Below, piece by piece: positions 31,215 to 41,067 of a DNA stretch of 64,000 nt; the stretch's first letter is position 1, and each line of letters opens with the position of its first letter. Both the position numbers and the translations under genes were made by a program. This stretch comes from Marthasterias glacialis (lineage: Eukaryota > Echinodermata > Asteroidea > Forcipulatida > Asteriidae). Where the stretch lies: contig OU452239.1 in assembly GCA_911728455.2 (NCBI GenBank), positions 1,719,800-1,783,799 of the forward strand, read 5' to 3'. Below the pieces are notes generated by a model. It ran no database searches, had not been told where the DNA came from, and saw only the letters and a list, made by a program, of their open reading frames with translations.

Positions 31215-31373
31215 AATAGACCCCTTATGACATCACAAACTCAAAACAGTGCCCTCACTGACACGGATGAGGTCAAAAGAAGACCTACCATTGGCTGAGA
31301 GTTGTGCGTGGTGCGTACACACGCTCATGTTCCCATTGTTTGATCTCAGTGATGGTACCTAAGGGGTCTATTT
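31215..31373. mobile_element. MITE GG with perfect 13-bp TIRs
   Basis: AATAGACCCCTTA at the left and TAAGGGGTCTATT at the right are exact inverted repeats around a 133-bp non-coding interior. TA within the ends (AATA/TATT) could be a TA target duplication. Its TAGACC start resembles family G but the interiors are unrelated. Confidence 0.7.
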
Positions 31374-31961
31374 TAGGGCCTCAAATGTATTTATGTATTT
31401 CTCAGCATGTAGAATGGTCAAGAGACTACATCACTCTGATATCAAGGCTTATGTTTAGTTGTTCTTCACATTTTTATGCCAGTTCACTATTCCCAAGAAG
31501 TGCCTGATTTTGGCGCAGCGTGTCACATGTGTTTTCAGAGGACTTATTTTGACTGTGAAGTTCAAAGACATTTATCTTTCCAGAAGAAAAAAAAAGTAAA
31601 AATACAAAATCACATTGTGCTGTCAGAAGTCTTTTTGTGTTCCGAGAATACCAATTGGAAATGGCAGGGGGTGTCAGGGAAAAATGTGTTTTGAGGTGGC
31701 GAAAAATGGAATTCATGCACACTGCCCAAGGCAACTGTCTCTGCTCTTAAAATGATTTTTTTCTGACACGGAGTGGGGTCTTCAGATTTTATACTTCGTC
31801 ATACATTTACTTCGTCTCCAACACGTTAAAGGAAAACAATTCTTGTTCTGTATCTCTCCCCCCCCCCCCAAGAGAAAAACAAAAACAAACACAAACAAAC
31901 AAGCAAACAACCAAACAAACAAACAAACAAACAAACAAACAGAAATAGCCCCCAAAACAAA
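31374..31961. other. No gene; C run and (CAAA)n tract
   Basis: A C run at about 31858-31869 is followed by a (CAAA)n tract at 31881-31940. Overlapping open frames on both strands at 31470-31730 have no recognisable domain. Confidence 0.4.
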
Positions 31962-32460
31962 AACATTGGTTTGTGTACAATATTGATGCTATTACTTAAA
32001 TACTCCTTAAGATATTCAAAATGCCAAGATTGATCTAACTTCTGGTTCTGCTACCACTACTTATTTCAAGAATATATTGTGACTTGGTTGGCTGTCATAA
32101 ACTAGTTGAATTCTCACTTCCAACACCATGGAAAGTTTGAAATCTTAGCCAAATCCGTAACCACCACAACTATCGGTTTGTTCACCACATTGGTGCTATT
32201 TCTTACATGCTCCTGAAGAACGTCAAGGTTTATTTCACCTCTGGTTCTGCTGATCAGAACTACCACTTCTTGGTGAGAAGAGATTGTGACATGGTTTCCT
32301 CTCATAAACTAGTTTAACTCTCACTTCCAACACCATGGAAAGATTCAAATCTTACATCCATTTACCCCACAACTGTCAGTTTGTGTATACCATGTCGATA
32401 CTGTTACATGCTCATGAAGATGTTTAAAAGACCAAGATTTAATCATCTCACCAGAAGTGA
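31962..32460 (+). repeat. Tandem duplication W, ~206-bp period, about 2.3 units
   Basis: CTCACTTCCAACACCATGGAAAG occurs at about 32114 and 32320. GTGACTTGGTTGGC/GTGACATGGTTTCC followed by TCATAAACTAGTT, and TTGGTTTGTG-ACAATATTGATGCTATTAC / CAGTTTGTGTATACCATGTCGATACTG, also repeat in register. Diverged, therefore old. Confidence 0.75.
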
Positions 32461-32513
32461 GAAGTGAGGAGTTGTCTCCAGTTTCATTCTCATTTTCTAC
32501 ACGAGGCCTGATA

Positions 32514-32680
32514 CTTCACGGAGGCAACAGAGGCAATTGCCTCTGTTGCCCCCTGGTTATTGCCTTGGTGCCCCTTGAAATGTTCCAATAGAAATTTACA
32601 ATTTTCTCATGGAGGTGCCCTCTGTCGAGAAAACAATGCCTTGGTGCCCCTTGCCTTTCAAGAACGAAGCAATCAGGCCT
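32514..32680 (+). mobile_element. MITE D, copy 2, complete (167 bp)
   Basis: AGGCCTGATACTTCACGGAG at the left and GAACGAAGCAATCAGGCCT at the right give inverted AGGCCTGAT ends. Internally, GAGGCAATTGCCTCTGTTGC and GGTGCCCTCTGTCGAGAAAA are present, with two copies of CCTTGGTGCCCCTTG. This is the best-preserved D copy. Confidence 0.8.
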
Positions 32681-32799
32681 GCTACATCGTGCAAAGTTTC
32701 AAGTTTCAAGAATCCGTGTTCAAACGAACCCCCTTGTTTTTTTCTGCAAACGAAGTTGGCCGACTATCGCTTTCAAATGAAACAAATATGCATTTTTCT

Positions 32800-33169
32800 T
32801 TAAAGTGAAATAACACCTGGCAAAATGATTTCACTGGATACTTGGAAATAATAAGAACTTTCAGTCAAGTAAGATATTTTATAATAACTTGGAAGTGCAT
32901 TTTTTCATGTCTGCAAATGATGTAACTTCCCTTTAAATTTTCACAGGTTTGTTATTTCATGCAATTTTTGGGGTCACTTATTGCTGGGGATATTGGTGGG
33001 GATTTCACAAAATGCTAGGACTAGTTTTATCTCGAGTTAAAATGAGTGCATGGAACTTGTCCTAACTTATAGGACGAGTCATAGGTTAGGACTAGTTCCA
33101 AGTTAGGACTTAGTTTTTTGAAATCCACCCTTGGCCTTTGACAATACCAATGTTGTCCATGTGCTTTAA
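32800..33169 (+). mobile_element. Composite TTAA element E', copy 1, carrying J
   Basis: TTAAAG at 32800 and CTTTAA at 33164-33169 bound the element. The right half reads TTTTCACAGGTTTGTTATTT, CATGCAATTTTTGGGGTCAC, then J (32995-33131), then CCTTTGACAATACCAATGTT and GTCCATGTGCTTTAA. The same order, with J at the same place, is found at 40570-41058. The left half is diverged or shortened relative to that copy. Confidence 0.65.
32995..33131. mobile_element. Palindromic MITE J inside E' copy 1
   Basis: GGTGGGGATTTCACAAAATG and TTTGAAATCCACCC form the ends. TTATCTCGAGTTAAAATGAG, GTCCTAACTTATAGGACGAG and TAGGTTAGGACTAGTTCC make up the palindromic interior. Confidence 0.8.
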
Positions 33170-33193
33170 GAAACATAACGTTGTTCATGCAAT

Positions 33194-33367
33194 AGACCTG
33201 TATCATGGTGCGGCCATCTTGATTTTCTCCCATTCAAACCAATGTAACCAAACCGAGGCTGGAAGGGCAAATAGTCTGGTTCCTTTTTGTGCAATGATTA
33301 TTAGCATCTATTACTGTTATTGGATACAGGGAGCATTACGAAGATGGTGGCAGCATGATAAAGGTCT
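33194..33367 (+). mobile_element. MITE G, copy 3, complete
   Basis: TAGACCTGTATCATGGTGCG starts and GGCAGCATGATAAAGGTCTA ends the copy, with TA on both outer edges. The interior matches G2 nearly base for base (174 bp in both), including CCAATGTAACC and TTATTGGATACAGGGA. Confidence 0.85.
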
Positions 33368-34104
33368 ATCATAGAGCAAGGCTTACTGTATGCTCAAACT
33401 AACAGCACTTCAACACAGATGTTTGCCAACATCTTGACTTTGAAGTTTTAAATAACTGTCCCAATTAACGACTCAACAATTGTAATTGATTGGATACTGG
33501 GGCTTTAACCAATTCTATTCCTAGATGACCTGCAACTTGAGAAGTCTCTTCTCTTCCACTGTTCGTAACCCATCTTGTTTACCTTCGACATTGTGAAGGG
33601 ACCGATTTTTATGATTTCCTGAGCTGAAGGAACATTTGGCAGTCCACTGTTAAGACACACACTCCCTGTTTAATCCTCCAAGCTGACTTGTTTACTGTTT
33701 ATGATCATCAGATTCAAACCCGGGCTATATCTTCCCCCCCTCTATCCCCTCATTGTGCGGTGGGAATAATAGCCCTACAATCCCCACCACAATGCCCAGC
33801 CCATAGCGCTAAGGAATTTAAAATTGCCTGACTGTTCCACAGACAATGCCTGCATTTCTGTAGGGGTAGTGTAGAGGGGGGGGAGATGATATGGGGGTCC
33901 ATGGTGCGTCCTTGGTCCGACCCATAGTAATCCCTGAGTAGATGTGACAGGTAGGGCACAGACAAACACTGCATGCAGTTCAGGATGTGAGGAACACATA
34001 TTTGGTTCGGTTTCATTGATAGTTGATAGGTCCATAGTGACTGATCATGACAGCATGGACAACTTTAAACACAGCTGGGCCTACAGACAAAATCGCTTAG
34101 TGTT
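33368..34104. other. No gene recognised
   Basis: No repeat family or coding support. The overlapping minus-strand frames at 33750-34035 show no domain. Confidence 0.35.
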
Positions 34105-34165
34105 AAAAAAAAGCTTGCTTAGCAGAATCGGGTTACCAGCCAAAATGTCATGTAATTAGTTGAGA
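34105..34165 (+). mobile_element. Element CC, left-arm fragment
   Basis: GCTTGCTTAGCAGAATCGGG, TTACCAGCCAAAATGTCATG and TTGAGACTGG match the left arm of CC at 25185 and 22660. Confidence 0.55.
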
Positions 34166-34214
34166 CTGGCAAGGGTTGTTCATAATTTGATTTTAGGAAA
34201 TAAATTATATCAGG

Positions 34215-34500
34215 CGAAATCGGTTTGCCAAACATAACCAAGGCTGACATGCTGTACATTATCTTGATTCAAAGAGTATTGTTATCAGTAGCAACAGTTT
34301 ACCAAAGATAACCGATGCTGTACATGCCTTGACTCAGTAGGTGTGATTATATCAATAGCAGTAGTTTACCAAAGATAACCAATGCTTTACATTATTATCT
34401 TGATTCAGTGAGTGTGATTACATTATATCAGTAGCAGTACATGTACATTAGTTTACCAAATATAGCCAATGCTGTACATTATCTTGACTCAGTTAGTGTG
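34215..34500 (+). repeat. Tandem repeat V, four units of ~65-85 bp
   Basis: GTTT(G/A)CCAAA(C/G)ATAACC, ATGCTGTACATTATCTTGA(T/C)TCA and GTGTGATTA-ATATCA-TAGCAGTA recur four times. Another GTTTTACCAATACTTAACC follows the adjacent SINE C, so SINE C may have inserted at the array edge. Confidence 0.75.
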
Positions 34501-34522
34501 AAAGAGAGCTTAAAACATGATT

Positions 34523-34833
34523 ACAGGTGGCTAGTGCGTAAAGCACTTGCCTCTCTCCACTGTGGTCCGGATTCGATTCCCACCTGCAGAGTAGAGTTGT
34601 GCGCAGGTTCTCTCCTATGCCCCGAGGGTTTTTACTCCAGGCTCTCCGGTTTTCCTCTCTCCGAGAAAACTCAAAACACTGTCGATCTCTGGCTGTGCTC
34701 CGTGGTCAAATGGGTTGATGTGGCTGCCTGCCAAAGGCGCCAGTGCATGCCTGCAGCTCAAGCACGTTGTAGCCGCGCCCTTCACAATTCATCTTCTCAG
34801 CTGTGAGTAAGGATGATTAGCCTCCCAAATTAT
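34523..34833 (+). mobile_element. SINE C, copy 1 (uninterrupted)
   Basis: The head reads GTGGCTAGTGCGTAAAGCAC and GGTCCGGATTCGATTCCCAC (A-box and B-box-like). The body follows: TTGTGCGCAGGTTCTCTCCT, CAGGCTCTCCGGTTTTCCTC, GATCTCTGGCTGT, GGGTTGATGTGGCTGCCTGC, GCATGCCTGCAGCTCAAGCA and AGGATGATTAGCCTCCCAAA, then ATTATT. It is the empty-site reference for the copy at 36038. Confidence 0.8.
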
Positions 34834-35063
34834 TACTAGTAAACAGTTTTACCAATACTTAACCATTATTTTAACATACAGGAAATCTGTTTTATTTTCT
34901 TGGTCTCAGGTAATTTACGCTTCCATACCTCAAGAATCTGCCAAGGAGAAAGTCTCAAAGTGAGAGACTAATTTTAATTAGAAGAGGACCGAACCCAAAG
35001 GCATACAAATCCCGTTTTCCAGTAAGGTAAGTCAAAAATACAGTTTATTTCATTCAATAGATG
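34834..35063. other. No gene recognised
   Basis: Unique-looking sequence. A GTAAGT donor-like hexamer occurs near 35027, which is not sufficient evidence for an exon. Confidence 0.3.
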
Positions 35064-35431
35064 TTAAAGCCTCAGCTCAACATTGGTAAGAAGACAAACA
35101 TAAATGTTCACATATTTACATATTTACCATACATGGTATACAGATAATGATGGTAGAAAACTTTCCTTGAAAGATTTCTGCCTGAAGTGTTATCGTTTTT
35201 GAATAATGAATGAAATAAGATCCAAAATTAATTTTCATCTCATGTGAGACCATGTGAGACCATGTGAGACCATGAAAATGCTGAATGCATTTTTACCATT
35301 TTCTCGAAAAAATAAAACATCGAAGTGAGCTGAAATTTTCATAGGTTGGTTTTTATATAATATATATCTTGATTTGTTTAAATAATGGAAGGATTTACGT
35401 ACACTTTATCAATGTTCAGCTGGGGCTTTAA
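35064..35431 (+). mobile_element. TTAA MITE E, copy 3, with an expanded core
   Basis: TTAAAGCCTCAGCTCAACAT at the left and ATGTTCAGCTGGGGCTTTAA at the right are inverted, with TTAA at both edges (368 bp). In the other copies the centre is a 27-bp palindrome. Here it is replaced by three tandem copies of CATGTGAGAC (about 35240-35275), apparently derived from one arm. The TTTTCATAGGTTGGTT motif is present. Confidence 0.85.
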
Positions 35432-36037
35432 CATTGACATCGTTGCAGTACCCACTGCTAGAATATAGAAATTTGATTGCCTCTAGCTACCTAGATTTTG
35501 GAATACAACACATGATTTTTCAAACATTTGGAAAATTACTTCTTGCAACGTCTATCATCACTAACAATACGAGAAAAAAGAAGAAGCCTTATTTCAAAAG
35601 AGCGATTTGAGAACACCACAAAGGTATTTTTCCAACTAAAGCTCCCCATATCTGGATGTGGGATTATGATGGATGTCCCAGCTGCACCGCTTCCCATTCA
35701 GGCCAAATAGGTATCAGCCTCGTGCATTGTGTGCTCTTTGTCTCTACGAGAAAGGCAGAACACTGGGGAAAGAGGGGGATTGAAGCCTTAAGACTTAAGA
35801 ACCCCAAGCTCTTGGTCCCTGTGCTGGAGATGAACGCACCGCTGGACATTCTAAGTCAGTTCAGACCTCCAGGGGGGATTAAGGTAGAAAGGAAAAAATT
35901 AGAGACTTAAGTCGGACAGAGTGGGAGAAGAGAGACTAAAGAATGGTTGGAAGAGTTTGAAAAACAAGATTTAGGGGTGAAGAAGCTGATTGGAGGGAGG
36001 GGGATGGGTTTTGTGGATAGGGGAGGGTTGAGAGTTG
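35432..36037. other. No supported gene
   Basis: Open frames at 35528-35910 (plus) overlap one another in different frames and carry no recognisable domain. The remainder is purine-rich. Confidence 0.35.
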
Positions 36038-36535
36038 TGGTCTGGATGGCTAGTGTGTAAAGAGCTTGCCGCTCACCACTGTGTTCAGACATGATACTTT
36101 ATGGAGGCAAGGGAGGCAATTGCTTTCATTGCCCCTGGTCATTGCCTTGGTGCCCTTGAAATGTTCCAATTGATATTCACAATTTCTTCATCGAGGTGCC
36201 CTTTGCCTTTGAGAAAATGCCTTGGTGCCCTTGCTCTTTAAATATCGAAGCAATCAGGCTTGCAGTAGTTTGGTTCCCGGCTAAGGCCATATGTGAGTAG
36301 AGTGGTGCGTTGGTTCTATCCTGTGCCATGAGGGTTTTCTTCCAGGTTTTCCGCCCGGAAAAATTAAACAGTTTCGATCTCTGGCTGTTTTCTGTAGTCA
36401 TAAATGGGTTGATGTGGCTCATGGCTGCCAAAGGTGCCCTTGCATGCCTGCAGCTCAAACACGTTGTAGCCGCATCCTTCGCAATTCAGCTTTTCAGCTG
36501 CGAATAGGGATGATTAGCCTCCCAAATTCTTATTG
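36038..36535 (+). mobile_element. SINE C, copy 2, split by MITE D
   Basis: The head TGGCTAGTGTGTAAAGAGCT, then CCACTGTGTTC, is interrupted at 36087-36261. The body resumes with GTTTGGTTCCC, GTGGTGCGTTGGTTCTATCC, GATCTCTGGCTGTTTTCTGT, GCATGCCTGCAGCTCAAACA and GATGATTAGCCTCCCAAATT. The 3' half aligns throughout with copy 1, so the retroposon predates the DNA element. Confidence 0.8.
36087..36261 (+). mobile_element. MITE D, copy 3, nested in SINE C copy 2
   Basis: ATGATACTTTATGGAGGCAA, CATTGCCTTGGTGCCC, GAAATGTTCCAATTGATATT, CATCGAGGTGCCCTTTGCC and CGAAGCAATCAGGCTT follow the D order. The ends have decayed from AGGCCTGAT (left AGACATGAT, right ATCAGGCTT). Confidence 0.8.
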
Positions 36536-36937
36536 GTAATAAAGGGGACCACGTGACGCAGACGTGTTCGAGGGTAGATTTGGTGTGACGGGTAGCCAGA
36601 AGCCTGCTGGGCTTGGAAGAAGAGAACACTGATGAATGCGATGGATCTGTCATGCGTAGCACAATTGTAAATTTGAAAATCTTATAGTTAATCATGCGGA
36701 AACTTAAACCAACGAGAGGACGGCACAAAAGTCGATTGTTTGCAGATACCTTAAATTGATTGTTAAATGTCTCCCTGGATTCTGTGAGAATTAAGCCCGT
36801 CTTCAGCCCCTTAGCTAGGGTGCACTGGCCAAATGCTATAGTTAAAACATTCGGGGACCAGTCAAAATTCTCTCCGAGTGGTCCAAGTAGTTATTTCAGT
36901 GTTAAAAAGCATATATATTTAGTTTAAATTTGACTAG
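36536..36937. other. No supported gene
   Basis: A minus-strand frame (about 36680 down to 36545) starts with an ATG and is Ser-rich but matches nothing I know. No splice or promoter support. Confidence 0.3.
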
Positions 36938-37380
36938 TTAAGCTGCATTCGTATTGGATTAATATTTAACCGAGACCATAGGTACCTTCCAATGGGTGAA
37001 TCTTACCGGTGTCTGCTCTTGGATTATTTGGCGTGGGTAAACTAACCTAGACGATGGTGAAACAAACCAACTGAGGCGTCAGCGTAAACTTTTACGCGTT
37101 GATTTTACCGTCTTGCGACCATCGCACGGTCGACTATGGATGTGGTATTTTACTGGCCGGTTTTACCGGGACGATGTGTCCGCACTGGACTTTTTGGCTC
37201 GGTTAGTTTGACCAGGTTAGTTTACCTGGGCAGAAGGTGGCCAGTTAAATACCCAACTGGATTCGGTTAGTTTACCTGGGTGAAATTTTCCTGGGCTGTT
37301 CACACTGGACTTATAATAGTCAAGTTACCCATTTGCTCAGTTAGTTTACCCCCCAAAAGGTCCAATGCGAACACGGGTTA
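36938..37380. mobile_element. TTAA element AA, 443 bp, diverged TIRs
   Basis: TTAAGCTGCATTCGTATTGG at the left pairs with the inverted right edge CCAATGCGAACACGGGTTAA, so both edges are TTAA. Inside, GGTTAGTTTACCTGGG occurs repeatedly (about 37200-37340) along with GTAAACTAACC, giving subterminal direct and inverted repeats. No coding frame. Confidence 0.6.
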
Positions 37381-37837
37381 AGAAAGGTTGCTGAGAACTG
37401 AAATGACAGGCTGGTTCCGCTGTCTAGCATGTCTAGTCACTGAGGAAGTTTGTAACTGGAGGGAAAAAAGTTTTCTTTATGTCAACAATTTCCCTCATAC
37501 TGTACTAGAAGTGCCCTTTATTTAAAGAAAACTGCCTTACCTAAATATAAGGCTTGCATTACAAGTGTCAAGCATCGATGTTGATTGAAAACCAAGAAAC
37601 ATTCCCTTCTGTTTTTGAAAAATAGTTTTCCGCCAAATCTCAATCGTCGTCCGATTCCGTTACCCCCTCATGTGATCTGGTGAGCAGTGGAGCGTGTTAG
37701 GCTCATATTGGCTGGTTCTGATAGAGAACTGCCTTGACAGACATGACCCAGGTATTCACATAATGGATTTTAGAAAATATTGAAAAAGTTATTAAAAAGT
37801 GAAATGTAAATTTAAAATTCCTTGAAAAAAAAAAAAT
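37381..37837. other. No gene recognised
   Basis: Unique-looking sequence with an A run at about 37826-37836. Confidence 0.35.
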
Positions 37838-38010
37838 TAGCTGTTGCAAACTGCTTACCAACCACAAGGACCTGTTTTATGAAAAAGGAAAAAAAAAAAT
37901 GTTTTCATGGCCTCACGTTTCAACCCTAGCAGAGTCCATTTTATTTAGCCTTTGAGAAAGACTTTGCTACTGTCGAAACGTGAGGCCATTAACAATTTCT
38001 TTTGCATTTA
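37838..38010. mobile_element. Hairpin MITE K, copy 3, fullest copy
   Basis: TTAGCTGTTGCAAACTGCTT, CATGGCCTCACGTTTCAACC, CTAGCAGAGTC, TTAGCCTTTGAGAAAGACTT and GTCGAAACGTGAGGCCATTA are present. GGCCTCACGTTTC and GAAACGTGAGGCC form a 13-bp perfect stem around the AGACT hairpin. Confidence 0.7.
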
Positions 38011-39189
38011 AATTTCTTTTGAAATTTTTGACAAGACCGCTGTTTTTTGGGTTTTCGGAAAAGTTTTCAATAAACGTGTTTGTACATTTATATTTAGTGT
38101 TGTTACATAACCATCACTCTTGCATACATCTGTAGCCCCTATCACACCACAAGTATGTCCCAGGAAATGCCTGAGAAAATTTGGTTGACCTTTTCACACT
38201 TCAATTATTAACCCTGGCCATCTCCCGGGGAAATAGCTACCCCTGCTTGGGAGTAGGGTTAAGGGTAATGCATACCGAGTGTTCATTTTTCCCAGGAGAA
38301 TTGCATCAAGTGTGAAAACGAACATGGGTTGGCGGTGGGGTTCAAATTCCCCAGGAATTTACAGAGTTTTATTTTCTAGGAATTTGCTCGCTATTGTGAT
38401 ATTGGCTTTTAGAGAAAAGGCCCTCAACCAACGTCTTGAATGGAGACTACACGAAGACTGATGAGACCCTGGCAATGGGGTTTCACATCACAACAACTCC
38501 AGCAAAACAGTGGGCCATTCACAGAGTCCATAATGTCTGTTTACCCATGGTAGAGAATGGGATGGTGGTGTGGTCAGTCCTTAATGGTCAGTGTGTCAAA
38601 CCAATTGACAGGGGCCGTTTGTTAAAATAAGTGGGCATTTAATTTAATGCCTGTTTGTGTGCTTGTGTGTCCTGGAGAAGCTGGTTGGACCATACTACTG
38701 TTGTAAGATGGGGATTGCATGAGCCATGCATCAACTAACAGTGCTATAACACTGGTTTGACTGTGTGTTCAGTAAGGATTGTTTAGAATTTACAAGACTG
38801 GAGTGTTGTTGGGAACTTTCTTTTACAGGAGTAGTAAATACAAAATGCTTTTCAATGGTTCTCTAGAACGATTAGATTAGATTAGATTAGATTAGATTAG
38901 ATTAGATTAGATTAGATTGGTTCATTGATTGGTTAATTTGCTGTGGAGTGACATCAGGAGTAGAGGATATGGGAGGATTGAAGCCACATGCCAGCCCAAC
39001 TGCCTAGTCTGTAACAGGTTTTAATAAATAGGGGGCCTACTTACTATATATGCAAATTACGTGTACTGTGTAGGCCAGGCGTGCAATTTTTCAGCCGATG
39101 AGCTAATGTCCACTTCTTTTTCTTATTCTTGGATAGAAATCTTCCTAAAATACTGGACAAATTTGTGTGGGCTAGCAGGCATGGGGTTA
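38011..39189. repeat. Mostly unrecognised; (ATTAG)n at 38871-38918
   Basis: The only clear feature is a 48-bp ATTAG microsatellite of about 9.6 units. A TTTTCACACTT...AAGTGTGAAAA pair near 38190-38315 could mark a further inverted-repeat element, but the rest of the ends do not pair. A GGCGTGCAATTTTTCAGCCG...CTTTTTCTT phrase near 39068 resembles 42476, 52352 and 57888. Confidence 0.5.
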
Positions 39190-39362
39190 CACAAAGGTCT
39201 CATCTTGTCCTTGGTGCCCCTTCAAAAGTTGAAGTTACACGAAGGCCTGGTCTTGGCCTTGGTGCCCCTTTAAAAGTATCCCATGGACTTCAAGATTTCC
39301 CAAAGGAAGTGCCCTTCTCCAAAATGAAAATGGCCTCGCCCTCTCAAAGATGAAATTCCATG
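39190..39362 (+). mobile_element. MITE D-related, diverged copy
   Basis: Two tandem-like modules, GTCCTTGGTGCCCCTTCAAA and GGCCTTGGTGCCCCTTTAAA, are each preceded by a CACAAAGGTC / CACGAAGGCC phrase and followed by GAAGTGCCCTTCTCC. The order recalls the D interior but the AGGCCT ends are not paired. Confidence 0.4.
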
Positions 39363-39779
39363 CCTGTGCCGGGCAGTTCCCTCTTTTTGTGCACAAATAA
39401 AACTGCATGTCTGACATGCCCTAATAAGGTGTTATTGGAAAGCCCTTATTCTCATTTATTTGACAAGCAGAGAAACCCAGTTTCAAGTTGTGGCAGAGTA
39501 GTTTGACCATTGCTATTTTTGCATCGCTGCGGAGATTTATTTTGTTCTTTCCCTTGTTCCTGTACTTTGCAAAGTTCCTTGTGGAACATCCCTGTCTTTA
39601 GAATTCCCTGTGGAGACCTTTTGTTGCTATTTTCTTCGGTCGCCATTATTTGGCTAAAAGTAAAACCTTGTTCTGGCGTGGGGCATCACATGTGTATGTG
39701 TATCTATTTGTTAGTTTAAGAATACAGTACATACAATAAATCATGCATACAGTATGTAAAATATACCTATATTTTTCTG
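39363..39779. other. No gene recognised
   Basis: No repeat or coding support. Confidence 0.35.
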
Positions 39780-39900
39780 CCGCCATTTTGTCTTTTCCCC
39801 TTCACGCTACAATGTAGCAATACCTGATTTTCATACCAAGGAGCCAGACTATTCCCCTTCCAGCCTCAGTATGGATACATTGATTTGCATTGGGGAACTA
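39780..39900 (-). mobile_element. MITE G, diverged fragment
   Basis: AAGGAGCCAGACTATTCCCC, TTCCAGCCTCAGTATGGATA and CATTGATTTGCATTGGGG correspond to the AGGAACCAGACTATTTGCCC...ACATTGGTTTGAATGGG part of family G (minus orientation). No TIRs remain. Confidence 0.5.
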
Positions 39901-40213
39901 CTTTTACAGACTACATACATGTATGCAAAGAATGGTGTCTGGTTTCCATTTTCATTCTGTACAGCGTCACTGTTATCCGTAACAGTAGCCGAACATGCCC
40001 ATGGACACAAATGTTACACATATTTTCCATCATCGATCCCCCCAAAACAAATTCTGAACATGAGTTCTTTGAATTTCAAATTGGTTCGAGCAGCTAGAGT
40101 AAATCCTATGAATATGCACCTGAAGCTATTCTAGAGTCAAGTTAACATTTTTGGGTTCCGTCCAAAAAAGAAAAAAAAAATCATTCCAGAACATATGTGG
40201 GCATCATACCCCT

Positions 40214-40573
40214 TTAAATCCCCAGCTCAACATTGGTTAAAAGAAAAACATAAAGTTAATAGATTACCATCTTACATGGTATCAAGATAATGATGGTAGA
40301 AAACTTTCCTTGGAATATTTCTGCCTGAAGTGTTATCGTTTTTAAGTAATAGATGAAATAAGATCCAAAATAAGTTTTTCGTCTCAGTGAGACGAAAACC
40401 CCGCCTTTAGGAATGCGTACAAAAATGCTGAAGGCATTTTTACCGTTTTCTCGCAAATGAAACAATGAAGTGAGCTGAGATTTTCACATGTTGGTTTTAT
40501 TACAAATATCTTGATTTGTGGAAAGAATGGAAGCATTTACAGTCAGTTTACTAATGTTGAGCTGGGGCTTTAA
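40214..40573 (+). mobile_element. TTAA MITE E, copy 4, complete
   Basis: TTAAATCCCCAGCTCAACAT starts and ATGTTGAGCTGGGGCTTTAA ends the 360-bp copy. The palindromic core (GTCTCAGTGAGAC) is at about 40378-40395. TTTTCACATGTTGGTT replaces the usual CACAGG. Its right TTAA (40570-40573) is also the left TTAA of the next element. Confidence 0.9.
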
Positions 40574-41058
40574 AGAGTATGCATAACATTATCAATGTTC
40601 ACAAATGTTCACAAATTTGCACATAACTTACATGGTATAAAGAACTTAAAAAGGTCATGGTGGAAAACTTCCCTTGAAATACTTTAGCCCGAAATGCTGT
40701 AGTTTTTGAGAAATGATTTAAAACAATTTCTTTTGATCTTGTGAGTCCACAATCCGATGTTTGAAAACAGTGAAAATGTATTTTTAAAAAATCACTTCTT
40801 TTGTCATGACTCTGATGCCAATTGAGCTTAAACTTTCACAGGTTTGTTATTTCATGTTTATATTGGGTCACACAAAGTGCGGATACTGGTGAGGATTTCA
40901 CAAAGTGCTAGGACTAGTCTTATCTCGAGTTAGGACGAGTAACTTGTCCTTCCTTATAGGACTAGTATAGTAAGTTAAGACTAGTCCTAAGTTGGGACTC
41001 ATTTTGTGAAATCTACCCCTAGTCTTTGATAATTACTAACATTGTCTCCATGCTTTAA
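40570..41058 (+). mobile_element. Composite TTAA element E', copy 2, carrying J
   Basis: TTAAAGAGTATGCATAACAT at the left and CTCCATGCTTTAA at the right form the edges. The left part (ACATGGTATAAAGAAC, TGGTGGAAAACTTCCCTTG) resembles the E left half. The right part reads TTTCACAGGTTTGTTATTTC, ATTGGGTCACACAAAGTGCG, J, then CTTTGATAATTACTAACATT. Without J it is about 355 bp, the size of E. Confidence 0.7.
40888..41020. mobile_element. Palindromic MITE J inside E' copy 2
   Basis: GGTGAGGATTTCACAAAGTG and TTTTGTGAAATCTACCCC form the inverted ends, with the TTATCTCGAGTTAGGACGAG and CTAGTCCTAAGTTGGGACTC interior. The flanks are equivalent to those of J at 32995. Confidence 0.8.
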
Positions 41059-41067
41059 TAAAAAGGA

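Noticed and set aside
34441-34806. 121-codon open frame, plus strand
   Set aside because: It runs through SINE C; the reading frame is not kept in the second SINE C copy.
36545-36680. Minus-strand ATG frame, Ser-rich
   Set aside because: Short, unrecognised, without promoter or splice evidence; kept only as a note.
38150-38320. Possible further inverted-repeat element (TTTTCACACTT / AAGTGTGAAAA)
   Set aside because: Only about 11 bp pair and the outer sequence does not continue the inversion.
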